NCBI RefSeq assembly: GCF_026626635.1
Contig: NZ_JAPNKA010000001.1
Location: 5,642,001 to 5,706,000 of the forward strand
Length of the DNA stretch: 64,000 bases
From: Archangium lansingense
GTDB taxonomy: Bacteria; Myxococcota; Myxococcia; Myxococcales; Myxococcaceae
Reading direction: 5' to 3'
In this document: positions 25,112 to 31,443 of the stretch, piece by piece
How the letters are laid out: the number at the start of each line of letters is the position of its first letter
Numbering within the stretch: position 1 is the stretch's first letter
Made by a program: the position numbers and the translations under genes
Notes under the pieces: model-generated
Databases searched by the model: none
Seen by the model: only the letters and a program-made list of their open reading frames with translations
Told to the model about the DNA's origin: nothing

Positions 25112-25615
25112 ATGCAGCGTAGTGAGGAAGAGATCGCCGAGAGACAGCAGATCATCACCAAGGCATTTCAGGACGCTGCCGCACGGCTGGCCGCGGAAGG
25201 GTACGGCATCACCCCGGAGCAGTGGCCGACTGTCCTGGAGCGGTTCCAGTGCGCTCTCTCCGAGCTGGCCCAGGAGCCGACGGAAGCGCTGGACTTGCTG
25301 GCTTTCGCCTGGACGCTGCAGATCGTTGCCGACCTCCACGGGGATACCACCCCCCACGTGGATGCGCTCGCGTTGGGCCTGGAGCTGGCGGAGCTCGGCG
25401 CCCTGGAGGTGAACGCGCGGATCATCGCGGGCGAGTATCTCTCGCTCTCGGAGGAGCAGCGGCGGACCATGATCGACAGCATCCGCAAGCGTGTCGAAGC
25501 GCTGCTCAGGCGCGGCACTCCCCCGGATGAGGCCCGGCAGAAGGTCCGCGAGTTCGCGCACCTAGCTGTCGAGATCGTCATGGGGCCGGCTCCCGCGCGG
25601 GCGAGAATGAACTAG
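25112..25615 (+). CDS. Hypothetical helical protein of the element
   Basis: 167 residues from ATG 25112, with GAAGGGG about ten nt upstream. In-frame starts at 25079 (ATG) and 25046 (TTG) exist but lack ribosome-binding sites. The protein is acidic and almost all helical (MQRSEEEIAERQQIITKAF, then LSLSEEQRRTMIDSIRKRVE), with no catalytic motif or membrane segment. I do not recognise it. It starts the second, late-like gene block, before the capsid gene. Confidence 0.5.
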   Translation: MQRSEEEIAERQQIITKAFQDAAARLAAEGYGITPEQWPTVLERFQCALSELAQEPTEALDLLAFAWTLQIVADLHGDTTPHVDALALGLELAELGALEVNARIIAGEYLSLSEEQRRTMIDSIRKRVEALLRRGTPPDEARQKVREFAHLAVEIVMGPAPARARMN

Positions 25616-25626
25616 CCGGGGGCTCC

Positions 25627-25974
25627 ATGAGCAGGCTCGGCGATATCATGGCCCGGGTTCGTGTCTCGGGCGTCACCGGCACGATGACCCCGGACCTTGC
25701 GCGCGAAGTCCTGACGGAGCTGGGGCGCCGCGCGCAGCCGTCCGAGCGGCATGACCTCCGGAACGCCTTGATCCGCCGTGCCGCGGAACAGCTCCCCGGG
25801 GGTCTCTGGGAAAAGGCCAAGCGTCTGGAGCACGAGGTTAAGGCCGCGCGCGCGTCGCGGAGTGCAGCGGCGGACGCCAGCAGCGTTCGCGCCCTGGTGC
25901 TCCAGGCGCTAGAGATTGACCCTGGGACACCCCGGGGCTGGCGGCAGTTGCTGCGAATCATTGACCCCGTTTAA
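25627..25974 (+). CDS. Hypothetical small basic protein of the element
   Basis: 115 residues from ATG 25627, 11 nt after the preceding stop, with GGGGG six nt upstream. The residues are mostly Arg, Ala and Leu in helices (LAREVLTELGRRAQPSERHD; ALIRRAAEQLPGGLWEKAKR). It is basic and could bind nucleic acid or a capsid protein, but there is no recognisable domain. It is followed by an inverted repeat and then the capsid fusion gene. Confidence 0.5.
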   Translation: MSRLGDIMARVRVSGVTGTMTPDLAREVLTELGRRAQPSERHDLRNALIRRAAEQLPGGLWEKAKRLEHEVKAARASRSAAADASSVRALVLQALEIDPGTPRGWRQLLRIIDPV

Positions 25975-25975
25975 T

Positions 25976-26006
25976 CGCTGTCACGGGCAACGATGACTTG
26001 ACAGCG
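25976..26006. promoter_or_regulatory. Inverted repeat before the capsid gene
   Basis: CGCTGTCA (25976-25983) and TGACAGCG (25999-26006) are perfect 8-bp arms with a 15-nt spacer. A TTGACA (25998-26003) overlaps the right arm. The capsid gene starts 24 nt later. It could be an operator or a transcript hairpin. Confidence 0.4.
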
Positions 26007-26029
26007 GGCGCCATGAGACACGTTTGGGC

Positions 26030-27955
26030 ATGGCGAACGAGAACAACGCAGCCCCCGCCGTGGAAAGGCGAGACGCGCCGCCGCTCACTCAACGGGGCGC
26101 GTTCGTGCCAAGCACCTTCGATGAGAAGACGGGCACCGTTGAGGTGACGTGGACGACCGGCGCCCGTGGACTTCGGTCCCCCTGGTACGATGACAACTAC
26201 TGGGAGGAATTGGAGGTGTCCGAAAAGGCCGTGAATCTGTCGCGGCTGAACAACGGGGCCCCGTGCCTGGCGGACCACAACGGATACACCATCCGTGGGG
26301 TCATCGGCGTAGTCGAGCGGGCGTGGATCGTGGACGGAGAGGGCCGCGCCGTCGTGCGGTTCTCCGATCGGGCGGATGTGAAGCCCATTCGGGAGGACGT
26401 GAGGAACGGCATCCTCCAGCACCTGAGCGTCGGCTACTCCGTGCAGGAGTGGAAGCAGCTACCGGCCGGCACCGACGGAATCCCAATCAAGCGCGCAGTC
26501 CGTTGGACCCCGGCGGAAATCAGCTTGGTGCCGATGGGCTTCGACGATGACGCCAAGGTGAGAAGTGCAGAGCGCGGCCCCGCGCCGCAGAACAGGACAC
26601 GGAACATGGACCCCGAGAACGACCCGAAGAATCCGACCGAGCAGAACCAGCAGACTCCCGAGGAGATCCGCGCCGTGGAGCGCGAGCGTGCCGAGACGAT
26701 CACGCGGCTCTGCCAGCGCAACAACATGCCGGATCTCGGGCTGGAGCTCATCCGCAAGGGCATCCCCCTGGACCGTGCGCGCACCATCATCCTCGAGAAG
26801 TTGGCCGAGCGCAGCGAGACGGACGGCATCTCCCCGTGGCCGAGCGGCGCCCCAGAGCGCGGCTATGACGTTCCCGGCCAGCGTGGCGGGCACGACGACT
26901 TCCGCGCGGCGGCGGTGGATGCGCTCGTCATCCGCGCCGGAATCAAGCTCGACAAGCCTCACCCGGCGGCGGCCGATCTCCGGCACATGCCCTCGGTGGA
27001 ACTGGCGCGCACGGCTCTGTCTCGCGCGGGCAAGCGCGTGGGGAACCTGTCCCCGAGCGAGACCATCAAGCGCGCCATGACCATCAGCGACTTCCCGCTC
27101 ATCTTGACGGGTGCGATCGGTGCCAGCGTGCGGACGGGATACGAGCAGGAGCCCGCGTCCCACCGGATCTGGGTGGGCACCGACACGGTGCCGGACTTCC
27201 GCGAGCAGATGCGCCCGATCCTCGGTTCCGCGCCGGACTTGGAGCAAATCGCGGAACTCGGGGAATACAAGTATGGATCCCTTTCCGAGGACGCCGCCAG
27301 CTTTCGCGTTTTGAAGTATGGCAAGGCGCTGGCCCTTTCCTGGGAGCTGCTGGTTTCGGACCGGCTGAATGCCTTCATCCGTGTACAGCCCGCCCTGGGG
27401 CAGGCGGCCCGGCGCAAGGAGGCCGATCTCGTCTACTCGCTGTTCAAGGAGAACAGCGGCAACGGTCCCACTATGCAGGACGGAGTGACCCTCTGGCACG
27501 CGGATCACGGGAACACCGTCACGGGCACGCTGAACGCGGCGGGCCTCGGGCTGGCCCGCACCGCTCTCAGGCGGCAGACCGCAATTGGGGGCGGATTTCT
27601 GGCGCTCGCGCCCCGCTTCATCATCTGCTGCCCGGAGGACGAGACGACGCTGGACGCCCTTCTGGCGTCCACCACGCGCACGAAGACCTCGGACACCGAG
27701 GCGGACCGGCCGGACTGGATCGGCAAGCTGATCCCGGTCATCGAGCCCAGGCTTTCGGTCGGAGCCTTCTTCATCGCGGCCGACTCCAGCCAAATCGACA
27801 CGATCACGCTGGCGCTCCTCGAGGAGAACGCGAGTGGCCCCGTGATCGAGGAAGAGAGCGAGTTCAACCGCGACGCGCACCGCATGAAGGTCAGGCACGT
27901 GGCCGGTGCGAAGGCCCTGGACTGGCGCGGCGTCGTCCGCGTCAAGGCGCCCTAG
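26030..27955 (+). CDS. Prohead protease / scaffold / Mu gpT-like major capsid fusion
   Basis: 641 residues from ATG 26030. Residues 1 to about 175 look like an HK97-type (U35) prohead protease, with His83 in LADHNGYTIRG and Ser133 in LQHLSVGYSVQ as likely catalytic residues. Residues about 190-345 are charged and helical with a PENDPKNPTEQNQQTPEE linker, as expected for a scaffold. From about 350 the chain follows Mu gpT-like major head proteins: ISDFPLILTGAIG, GYEQEPASHRIWV, ELGEYKYGSL, LWHADHGN. It is the only capsid gene in the element; no portal, terminase or head-completion genes accompany it. Confidence 0.82.
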   Translation: MANENNAAPAVERRDAPPLTQRGAFVPSTFDEKTGTVEVTWTTGARGLRSPWYDDNYWEELEVSEKAVNLSRLNNGAPCLADHNGYTIRGVIGVVERAWIVDGEGRAVVRFSDRADVKPIREDVRNGILQHLSVGYSVQEWKQLPAGTDGIPIKRAVRWTPAEISLVPMGFDDDAKVRSAERGPAPQNRTRNMDPENDPKNPTEQNQQTPEEIRAVERERAETITRLCQRNNMPDLGLELIRKGIPLDRARTIILEKLAERSETDGISPWPSGAPERGYDVPGQRGGHDDFRAAAVDALVIRAGIKLDKPHPAAADLRHMPSVELARTALSRAGKRVGNLSPSETIKRAMTISDFPLILTGAIGASVRTGYEQEPASHRIWVGTDTVPDFREQMRPILGSAPDLEQIAELGEYKYGSLSEDAASFRVLKYGKALALSWELLVSDRLNAFIRVQPALGQAARRKEADLVYSLFKENSGNGPTMQDGVTLWHADHGNTVTGTLNAAGLGLARTALRRQTAIGGGFLALAPRFIICCPEDETTLDALLASTTRTKTSDTEADRPDWIGKLIPVIEPRLSVGAFFIAADSSQIDTITLALLEENASGPVIEEESEFNRDAHRMKVRHVAGAKALDWRGVVRVKAP

Positions 27956-28097
27956 CCGGTGGCCGTCAACACCGGGCGGCTGGCGCGCTTGCTGGTGGCG
28001 CGTGGGCTCTCAGAAGAGCAGTTCGCGTGCCTCACCGGATACAGCCCGCACACGGTCGCTGGTGTGGGGGCGCCGCATTCACTCGAAGGAGAACCGC

Positions 28098-28241
28098 ATG
28101 GAAGAGACTCCGAAGCTCCGCGCCGGCCGCGCGCGCTCTGGCTCCCGCCTGGATGGCTCTCGCCCGGCCCCGGCCACGAAGCCGAGCCAGGTCGACAGCT
28201 CCACCACGAAGCCCAGCGAGGCAGGCGATGCATCGCACTGA
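28098..28241 (+). CDS. Small Ser/Thr/Pro-rich protein
   Basis: 47 residues from ATG 28098, preceded by GAAGGAG eight nt upstream, a good ribosome-binding site. The composition is Ser, Thr, Pro, Ala and Lys rich, with no hydrophobic segment. It lies between the capsid fusion and the tail-fibre-like gene and overlaps the start of the latter by 14 nt. The site supports translation; the function is unknown. Confidence 0.4.
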   Translation: MEETPKLRAGRARSGSRLDGSRPAPATKPSQVDSSTTKPSEAGDASH

Positions 28242-28719
28242 TGCCGCGGGGAACGTGGACGGACTGCACGTGCCGGGGAGCCTGACTCCCCCGCTGCAGG
28301 AGGCCACCGTCATCGGCTCCGACTGGTTGAACGCCGTCCAGGAGGAAATCTGCAACGTCGTGGAGGCGCACACGCCGCTCGTCAAGGCGGACAACACCCA
28401 GCTCCTCGCGGCGCTGAACGCAATGTATGGGCGCCTCGCGGCCTACGTGTGGGGAGGGCACGACGCAGACGCGAACGGAAGCCAGAACTACAACGGGAGC
28501 ATTTCGCGGACAGGCACGGGTGTGTACGTGGTGACGCTGACCGAGCCCGTGGCGGCCGACAACACCGTCCCCGTGGTCGTCACCGTGAACGATAGCGCGC
28601 CGCGAGTCCCGACCTACGCGTGGGGGGTTGATGGCACGTCGATCACGGTTCGCGTGTTCAACCTGAGCGGCACACCAACGGACGCCTTCGTGTCTGTGGT
28701 AGTCCCCCGCGGCGTCTAA
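28228..28719 (+). CDS. Phage tail-fibre-like protein (short)
   Basis: 163 residues from ATG 28228, with GAGG seven nt upstream. The N-terminal part (IGSDWLNAVQEEICNVVEAH then KADNTQLLAALNAMY) is a widespread phage tail-fibre/baseplate-associated signature, where DWLNAVQEEI is followed by K-x-DNTQLLxAL. The C-terminal 90 residues are beta-rich (SISRTGTGVYVVTLTEPVAA, RVFNLSGTPTDAFVSVVVP). It is short for a fibre, so it may be a decoration or truncated adsorption protein. It ends at a hairpin shared with the reversed lipoprotein gene. Confidence 0.7.
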   Translation: MHRTDAAGNVDGLHVPGSLTPPLQEATVIGSDWLNAVQEEICNVVEAHTPLVKADNTQLLAALNAMYGRLAAYVWGGHDADANGSQNYNGSISRTGTGVYVVTLTEPVAADNTVPVVVTVNDSAPRVPTYAWGVDGTSITVRVFNLSGTPTDAFVSVVVPRGV

Positions 28720-28756
28720 ACCGGCTTCCGGCGAGCTGGCTCCCGTAGCTGAAACG

Positions 28757-28788
28757 ACGAAGGGCCCCACCGAAGTAGGGCCCCTCGT
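28757..28788. terminator. Hairpin between convergent element genes
   Basis: ACGAAGGGCCC pairs with GGGCCCCTCGT over 11 bp with one mismatch and a 10-nt loop. It lies between the ends of the tail-fibre-like gene (plus) and the lipoprotein gene (minus). No long T-run follows, so it may act as a two-way stabiliser rather than a strong intrinsic terminator. Confidence 0.55.
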
Positions 28789-28814
28789 TCAACGCGCTGG
28801 ATGCGGCGTGCTCT

Positions 28815-29780
28815 TCACCCTCCGAGGCTCACGAGCGCCACGACTCCCGCGCGCTCCACCCACGCGCGGCCCGGGTCACCAACGGCCGGGGCCCACGTGC
28901 CTTCCCAGCGCTGAAGCGCGGCCGGCCGCACGGGGACGATGGTGGCCTCCGGGGGGAGCGGGGTGTGATCGATGTGGCTGGAGCGCACCGCCCCCGTTTC
29001 GTAGTCGATCCAGGCGCGCAACGCTCCCGGCACGGGAGCGGCCACCACTCGCGTCCCCTCAATCCAGGGGTGATCCGCTCGGGGCTCGCCCGTCACGTGC
29101 TGGCGCATCCCCTCACAACGGGGAAAAACTGTCCCGTCGGGTTTGAACGCACAGAACTGGTTCAAGGTCACGGTCGGATCGTTCGCCGCGACAAGCCCAG
29201 TCATCACGACCAATCCGCCGTTCGGAAGCGCCGTCAGATGTTCGACGGTGCGCCCTGACTCCAACTGCAGCGTGACGACCTGCGAGGCGCGGAGCACGTC
29301 CGTCACGATGAACGGGCCCGCGACGTGGGCGCGCCCATCGTCGCAGGTCACGCGCACCCAGAGCCCCAGGCGCTCGATCATGGGAGCACCCGGGCGACTC
29401 ACGTTCACGACGGGGACGGGTTCGCGGTGGTAGATGCTCACGACCTGACCCGCTTCGCCCAGGATCTCGACCTCGGAGGGAGTGCATCCGCGCAGGTGCC
29501 ACTCGACCTGGAGCTCAGCCCTCAGCGGTTCAATCGCCGTCGCGCTGAAGCTCAGCTCCACCGGGGCCGGGGGCTCTGGCGGGGGCGGGCACACGGGCGG
29601 GGGCGGGCACTCGAGGACCGGCGCGGCCGGGCAGACCGGCGCCGGGGCGGGCGGGCAGGAGAGAGCCGCGGTGTGGATCACGTCCAGAGGACGCGGGGAC
29701 AGCTCCACCCGGGACGGGCCGCACGCGGTGAGGGACAGCACGAGCGCCGCAAGGGCGCGCATCAGGGTAGGTCGAGACAT
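28815..29780 (-). CDS. Cargo lipoprotein with Cys-Pro repeat linker
   Basis: 321 residues from ATG 29778-29780, with GGAG five nt upstream. The signal peptide ends in a lipobox (LVLSLTAC, Cys at about 20). Residues about 42-72 form a proline-rich linker with four C-P motifs (CPPAPAPVCPAAP, CPPPPVCPPPP), then a beta-rich body. No catalytic motif is visible and I do not recognise the family. It is the only gene of the element on the minus strand, like cargo or lysogenic-conversion genes. A signal-bearing lipoprotein has no obvious role in virion building. Confidence 0.65.
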   Translation of the reverse strand: MSRPTLMRALAALVLSLTACGPSRVELSPRPLDVIHTAALSCPPAPAPVCPAAPVLECPPPPVCPPPPEPPAPVELSFSATAIEPLRAELQVEWHLRGCTPSEVEILGEAGQVVSIYHREPVPVVNVSRPGAPMIERLGLWVRVTCDDGRAHVAGPFIVTDVLRASQVVTLQLESGRTVEHLTALPNGGLVVMTGLVAANDPTVTLNQFCAFKPDGTVFPRCEGMRQHVTGEPRADHPWIEGTRVVAAPVPGALRAWIDYETGAVRSSHIDHTPLPPEATIVPVRPAALQRWEGTWAPAVGDPGRAWVERAGVVALVSLGG

Positions 29781-29823
29781 GGTTTCTCCAGTGCAGCGGG
29801 TGGGAGCAGCGCGGAGGAGAAAC

Positions 29824-29871
29824 CTAAACACTTCGCAGCGGAATGTATACGGGCTGCTGCAAGTTGTTTAG
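29824..29871. promoter_or_regulatory. Extended near-palindrome between divergent element genes
   Basis: CTAAACACTT pairs with AAGTTGTTTAG (one base bulged), and inside that GCAGC pairs with GCTGC, around an AT-containing centre (GAATGTATAC). It lies between the lipoprotein start (minus) and the zinc-ribbon gene start (plus), where a shared operator is expected. Confidence 0.45.
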
Positions 29872-29897
29872 TGGCCACACCGGCGTACTCTGCGCCG

Positions 29898-30166
29898 ATG
29901 AGTACCTGCAGGGTGTGTGGAGACGAGCTGCGGCCCGGTGGAGCCCGCGGGTTGTGCCCCCGGTGCTACCAGCGTGAACGGCGTGGACGGCCACCATCCG
30001 CCGAACCCAAGAAGGCCGCGCCGGGGGAGGGTGACCGGATCACCTTCAGCCTTCCCCGGGAGATGAGGAGACCGTGGCCGTCCTCGCGGAAGCGGAAGGC
30101 GTGTCACAAGCCGACTGGTGCCGGGTAGCTGTGATGGAGCGAATCGAGCGGGTGAAGGGCGAGTGA
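29898..30166 (+). pseudogene. Frameshifted zinc-ribbon / ribbon-helix-helix-like regulator
   Basis: From ATG 29898 the frame encodes a zinc ribbon (CRVCGDEL ... LCPRCYQR, two CxxC pairs), an Arg/Pro linker and DRITFSLPRE. At about 30060 the sense shifts to another frame, which continues as DEETVAVLAEAEGVSQADW and then CRVAVMERIERVKGE with stop at 30164-30166. That order (beta strand, helix, G-V-S turn, helix) is that of a ribbon-helix-helix DNA-binding domain. The unshifted frame stops at 30126-30128 after 76 residues of basic, low-sense sequence. One missing base near 30060 explains it; a sequencing error or programmed shift cannot be excluded. Confidence 0.6.
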
Positions 30167-30175
30167 TGGCGCTGT

Positions 30176-30196
30176 TTGGCGCCAACTTGGCGCCAC
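30176..30196. repeat. Subterminal site, right copy: two TGGCGCCA palindromes 11 bp apart
   Basis: TGGCGCCA at 30177 and 30188, matching 19750-19770 in 20 of 21 positions and in the same orientation. It lies 72 bp inside attR. Confidence 0.6.
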
Positions 30197-30199
30197 GGC

Positions 30200-30239
30200 G
30201 GTGCGCACAGCCGCACCTGTCTGCACGGCTGTGCGCACC
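30200..30239. repeat. Perfect 14-bp inverted repeat next to attR
   Basis: GGTGCGCACAGCCG (30200-30213) and CGGCTGTGCGCACC (30226-30239) are exact reverse complements around a 12-nt loop. Each arm itself contains the palindrome GTGCGCAC. There is no T-run. It is the strongest hairpin in the element, 29 bp from the attachment repeat, so a protein-binding site for excision or a structural end signal is possible. Confidence 0.6.
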
Positions 30240-30267
30240 TAAGTCCGCGAAACTACTGCTACTGCGA

Positions 30268-30310
30268 GTGTCCCCGACGGGATTCGAACCCGTGTTACCG
30301 GCTTGAAAGG
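30268..30310. repeat. attR, 43-bp direct repeat inside the intact tRNA-Glu
   Basis: Same 43 bp as 19665-19707. It covers the 3' portion of the tRNA gene from the anticodon loop through the discriminator base, so recombination here leaves a functional tRNA. Confidence 0.9.
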
Positions 30311-30341
30311 CCAGCGTCCTGGGCCTCTAGACGACGGGGAC
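30269..30341 (-). tRNA. tRNA-Glu (anticodon UUC)
   Basis: 73 nt on the minus strand. The acceptor pair GTCCCCG/CGGGGAC, the T-arm with GGTTCGAATCC, and the anticodon stem CTGGC/GCCGG around loop CTTTCAA give anticodon TTC. The discriminator is A and no CCA is encoded. It is the integration target of the adjacent element and is followed upstream, 5 nt away, by tRNA-Lys. Confidence 0.92.
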
Positions 30342-30346
30342 CTCTG

Positions 30347-30419
<73 letters not shown>

Positions 30420-30600
30420 GCACTATTCTTTTTTGCTCGGCTGCCGGATTCCGCAACCCCCCCGGCCAACCTCCGGGCGCTCTCTACCAGTACTCGTTCC
30501 CGACTTCTACTGGCGATCGTTCCCCCCGTCACCTGACAGCCACCTGGCCCCGGCCCTCCCCGCGCCTCCCTCCGCTCCCCAGAGACGCTATACAGGGTTC

Positions 30601-31173
30601 ATGTCCCGAGACGTCCGGAATTCCGAGGAAGCCCCCGAGGAGAACGACGAGCTGCAGCTGGAGGGTGGGGAGGAAGAAGAGGAAGAGAAGTCCTCTTCCG
30701 GTCACCGGCGCTACCTCACCCGCTCTGGGGCCGAGCGCATGCACAAGGAGCTGCTGCGCCTGCTCAACGAGGAGCGGCCCAAGGTCACCGCCGAGGTGTC
30801 CGCCGCCGCCGCCCAGGGGGACCGCTCGGAGAACGCCGAGTACATCTACGGCAAGAAGCGCCTGAGGGAGATCGACCGGCGCATCCGCTTCCTCCAGAAG
30901 CGCCTGGACACCGCCACCATCGTCACCCCCTCCGAGCAGCCGGATACTGGCCGGGTCTTCTTCGGCGCCACCGTGACGCTGGAGGACGAGGACGAGGCCC
31001 GGGTGACCTATCAGATCGTCGGCTCGGACGAGATCGACACCGCGGGCGGCCGCATCAGCGTGGAGTCCCCCATTGCCCGGGCCCTGCTGCGCAAGAAGGT
31101 CGGGGACACCGTCGAGGTGATCCGCCCGCGTGGGGAAATCGAATACATCATCGTGCAGATCCGCTACCTGTGA
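30601..31173 (+). CDS. greB: Transcription elongation factor GreB
   Basis: 190 residues from ATG 30601. From about residue 35 it is a standard GreA/GreB protein: N-terminal coiled coil (SGAERMHKELLRLLNEERPK, then AAQGDRSENAEYIYGKKRL, the GreB tip with acidic residues), then the C-terminal FKBP-like domain (RVFFGATVTLEDEDEA; SPIARALLRKKVGDTVEV). It rescues backtracked RNA polymerase by stimulating transcript cleavage. The Y-I-Y-G-K-K form of the tip is typical of GreB. An acidic extension (LEGGEEEEEEK) precedes the domain. Alone in its transcription unit. Confidence 0.9.
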   Translation: MSRDVRNSEEAPEENDELQLEGGEEEEEEKSSSGHRRYLTRSGAERMHKELLRLLNEERPKVTAEVSAAAAQGDRSENAEYIYGKKRLREIDRRIRFLQKRLDTATIVTPSEQPDTGRVFFGATVTLEDEDEARVTYQIVGSDEIDTAGGRISVESPIARALLRKKVGDTVEVIRPRGEIEYIIVQIRYL

Positions 31174-31443
31174 GGTGTTGGCTCGGCAACAGTTGGACGC
31201 CTGGAAGGAGCAGGAGGGGCGGGCGTCCAGTGAGCCGGGGTCCACGGGCGCCGTGGGAACCACCTTGTTAGCGTGTGCGTTACACCTGAAGTAGGCCCTC
31301 AAATGGCCTGGGCGGCTTCCCGCGTGGGAGGCTTAGCCTAATATTCGGTTGGCAGTCAGGCGCAGAAGCGGTCCGTCAGTCGGAGTCCCGTCGCACGGTC
31401 GGTCCTAGCGGTCGCACCCCATCTCGAGGTCGCGCTCCACACG
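31174..31443. other. Intergenic region before the PhoH-like gene
   Basis: 270 bp without a gene. A TAATAT at 31339-31344 could be a -10 for the downstream gene, but no matching -35 is clear. The untranslated leader would be about 95 nt. Confidence 0.35.

Larger units (their letters stand above)
19665..30310. mobile_element. 10.6-kb integrative element, satellite-like, inserted in tRNA-Glu
   Basis: Bounded by a perfect 43-bp direct repeat (19665-19707 and 30268-30310) that is the 3' part of tRNA-Glu(UUC). Contents in order: tyrosine integrase, 215-residue unknown, HTH protein, excisionase-like HTH, primase-polymerase/VapE, noncoding repeat region, two unknowns, prohead-protease/capsid fusion, two small phage-like genes, a reversed lipoprotein gene, and a frameshifted zinc-ribbon regulator. 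There is no terminase, portal, tail tube, tape measure or lysis gene. Integrase plus Prim-Pol/VapE plus minimal capsid genes resembles phage satellites (PICI family), but a strongly reduced prophage is an alternative. Confidence 0.85.

Noticed and set aside
27959..28285. 108-residue plus-strand frame starting with GTG three nt after the capsid gene
   Set aside because: The first 35 residues (LARLLVARGLSEEQFACLTG and following) look HTH-like, but the rest is out-of-sense and overlaps the better supported ATG 28098 and ATG 28228 genes. It could be the remnant of a small gene with a frameshift; not strong enough to list.
19665..30310. Complete active prophage
   Set aside because: No terminase, portal, tail tube, tape measure, baseplate, holin or endolysin genes are seen in 10.6 kb.
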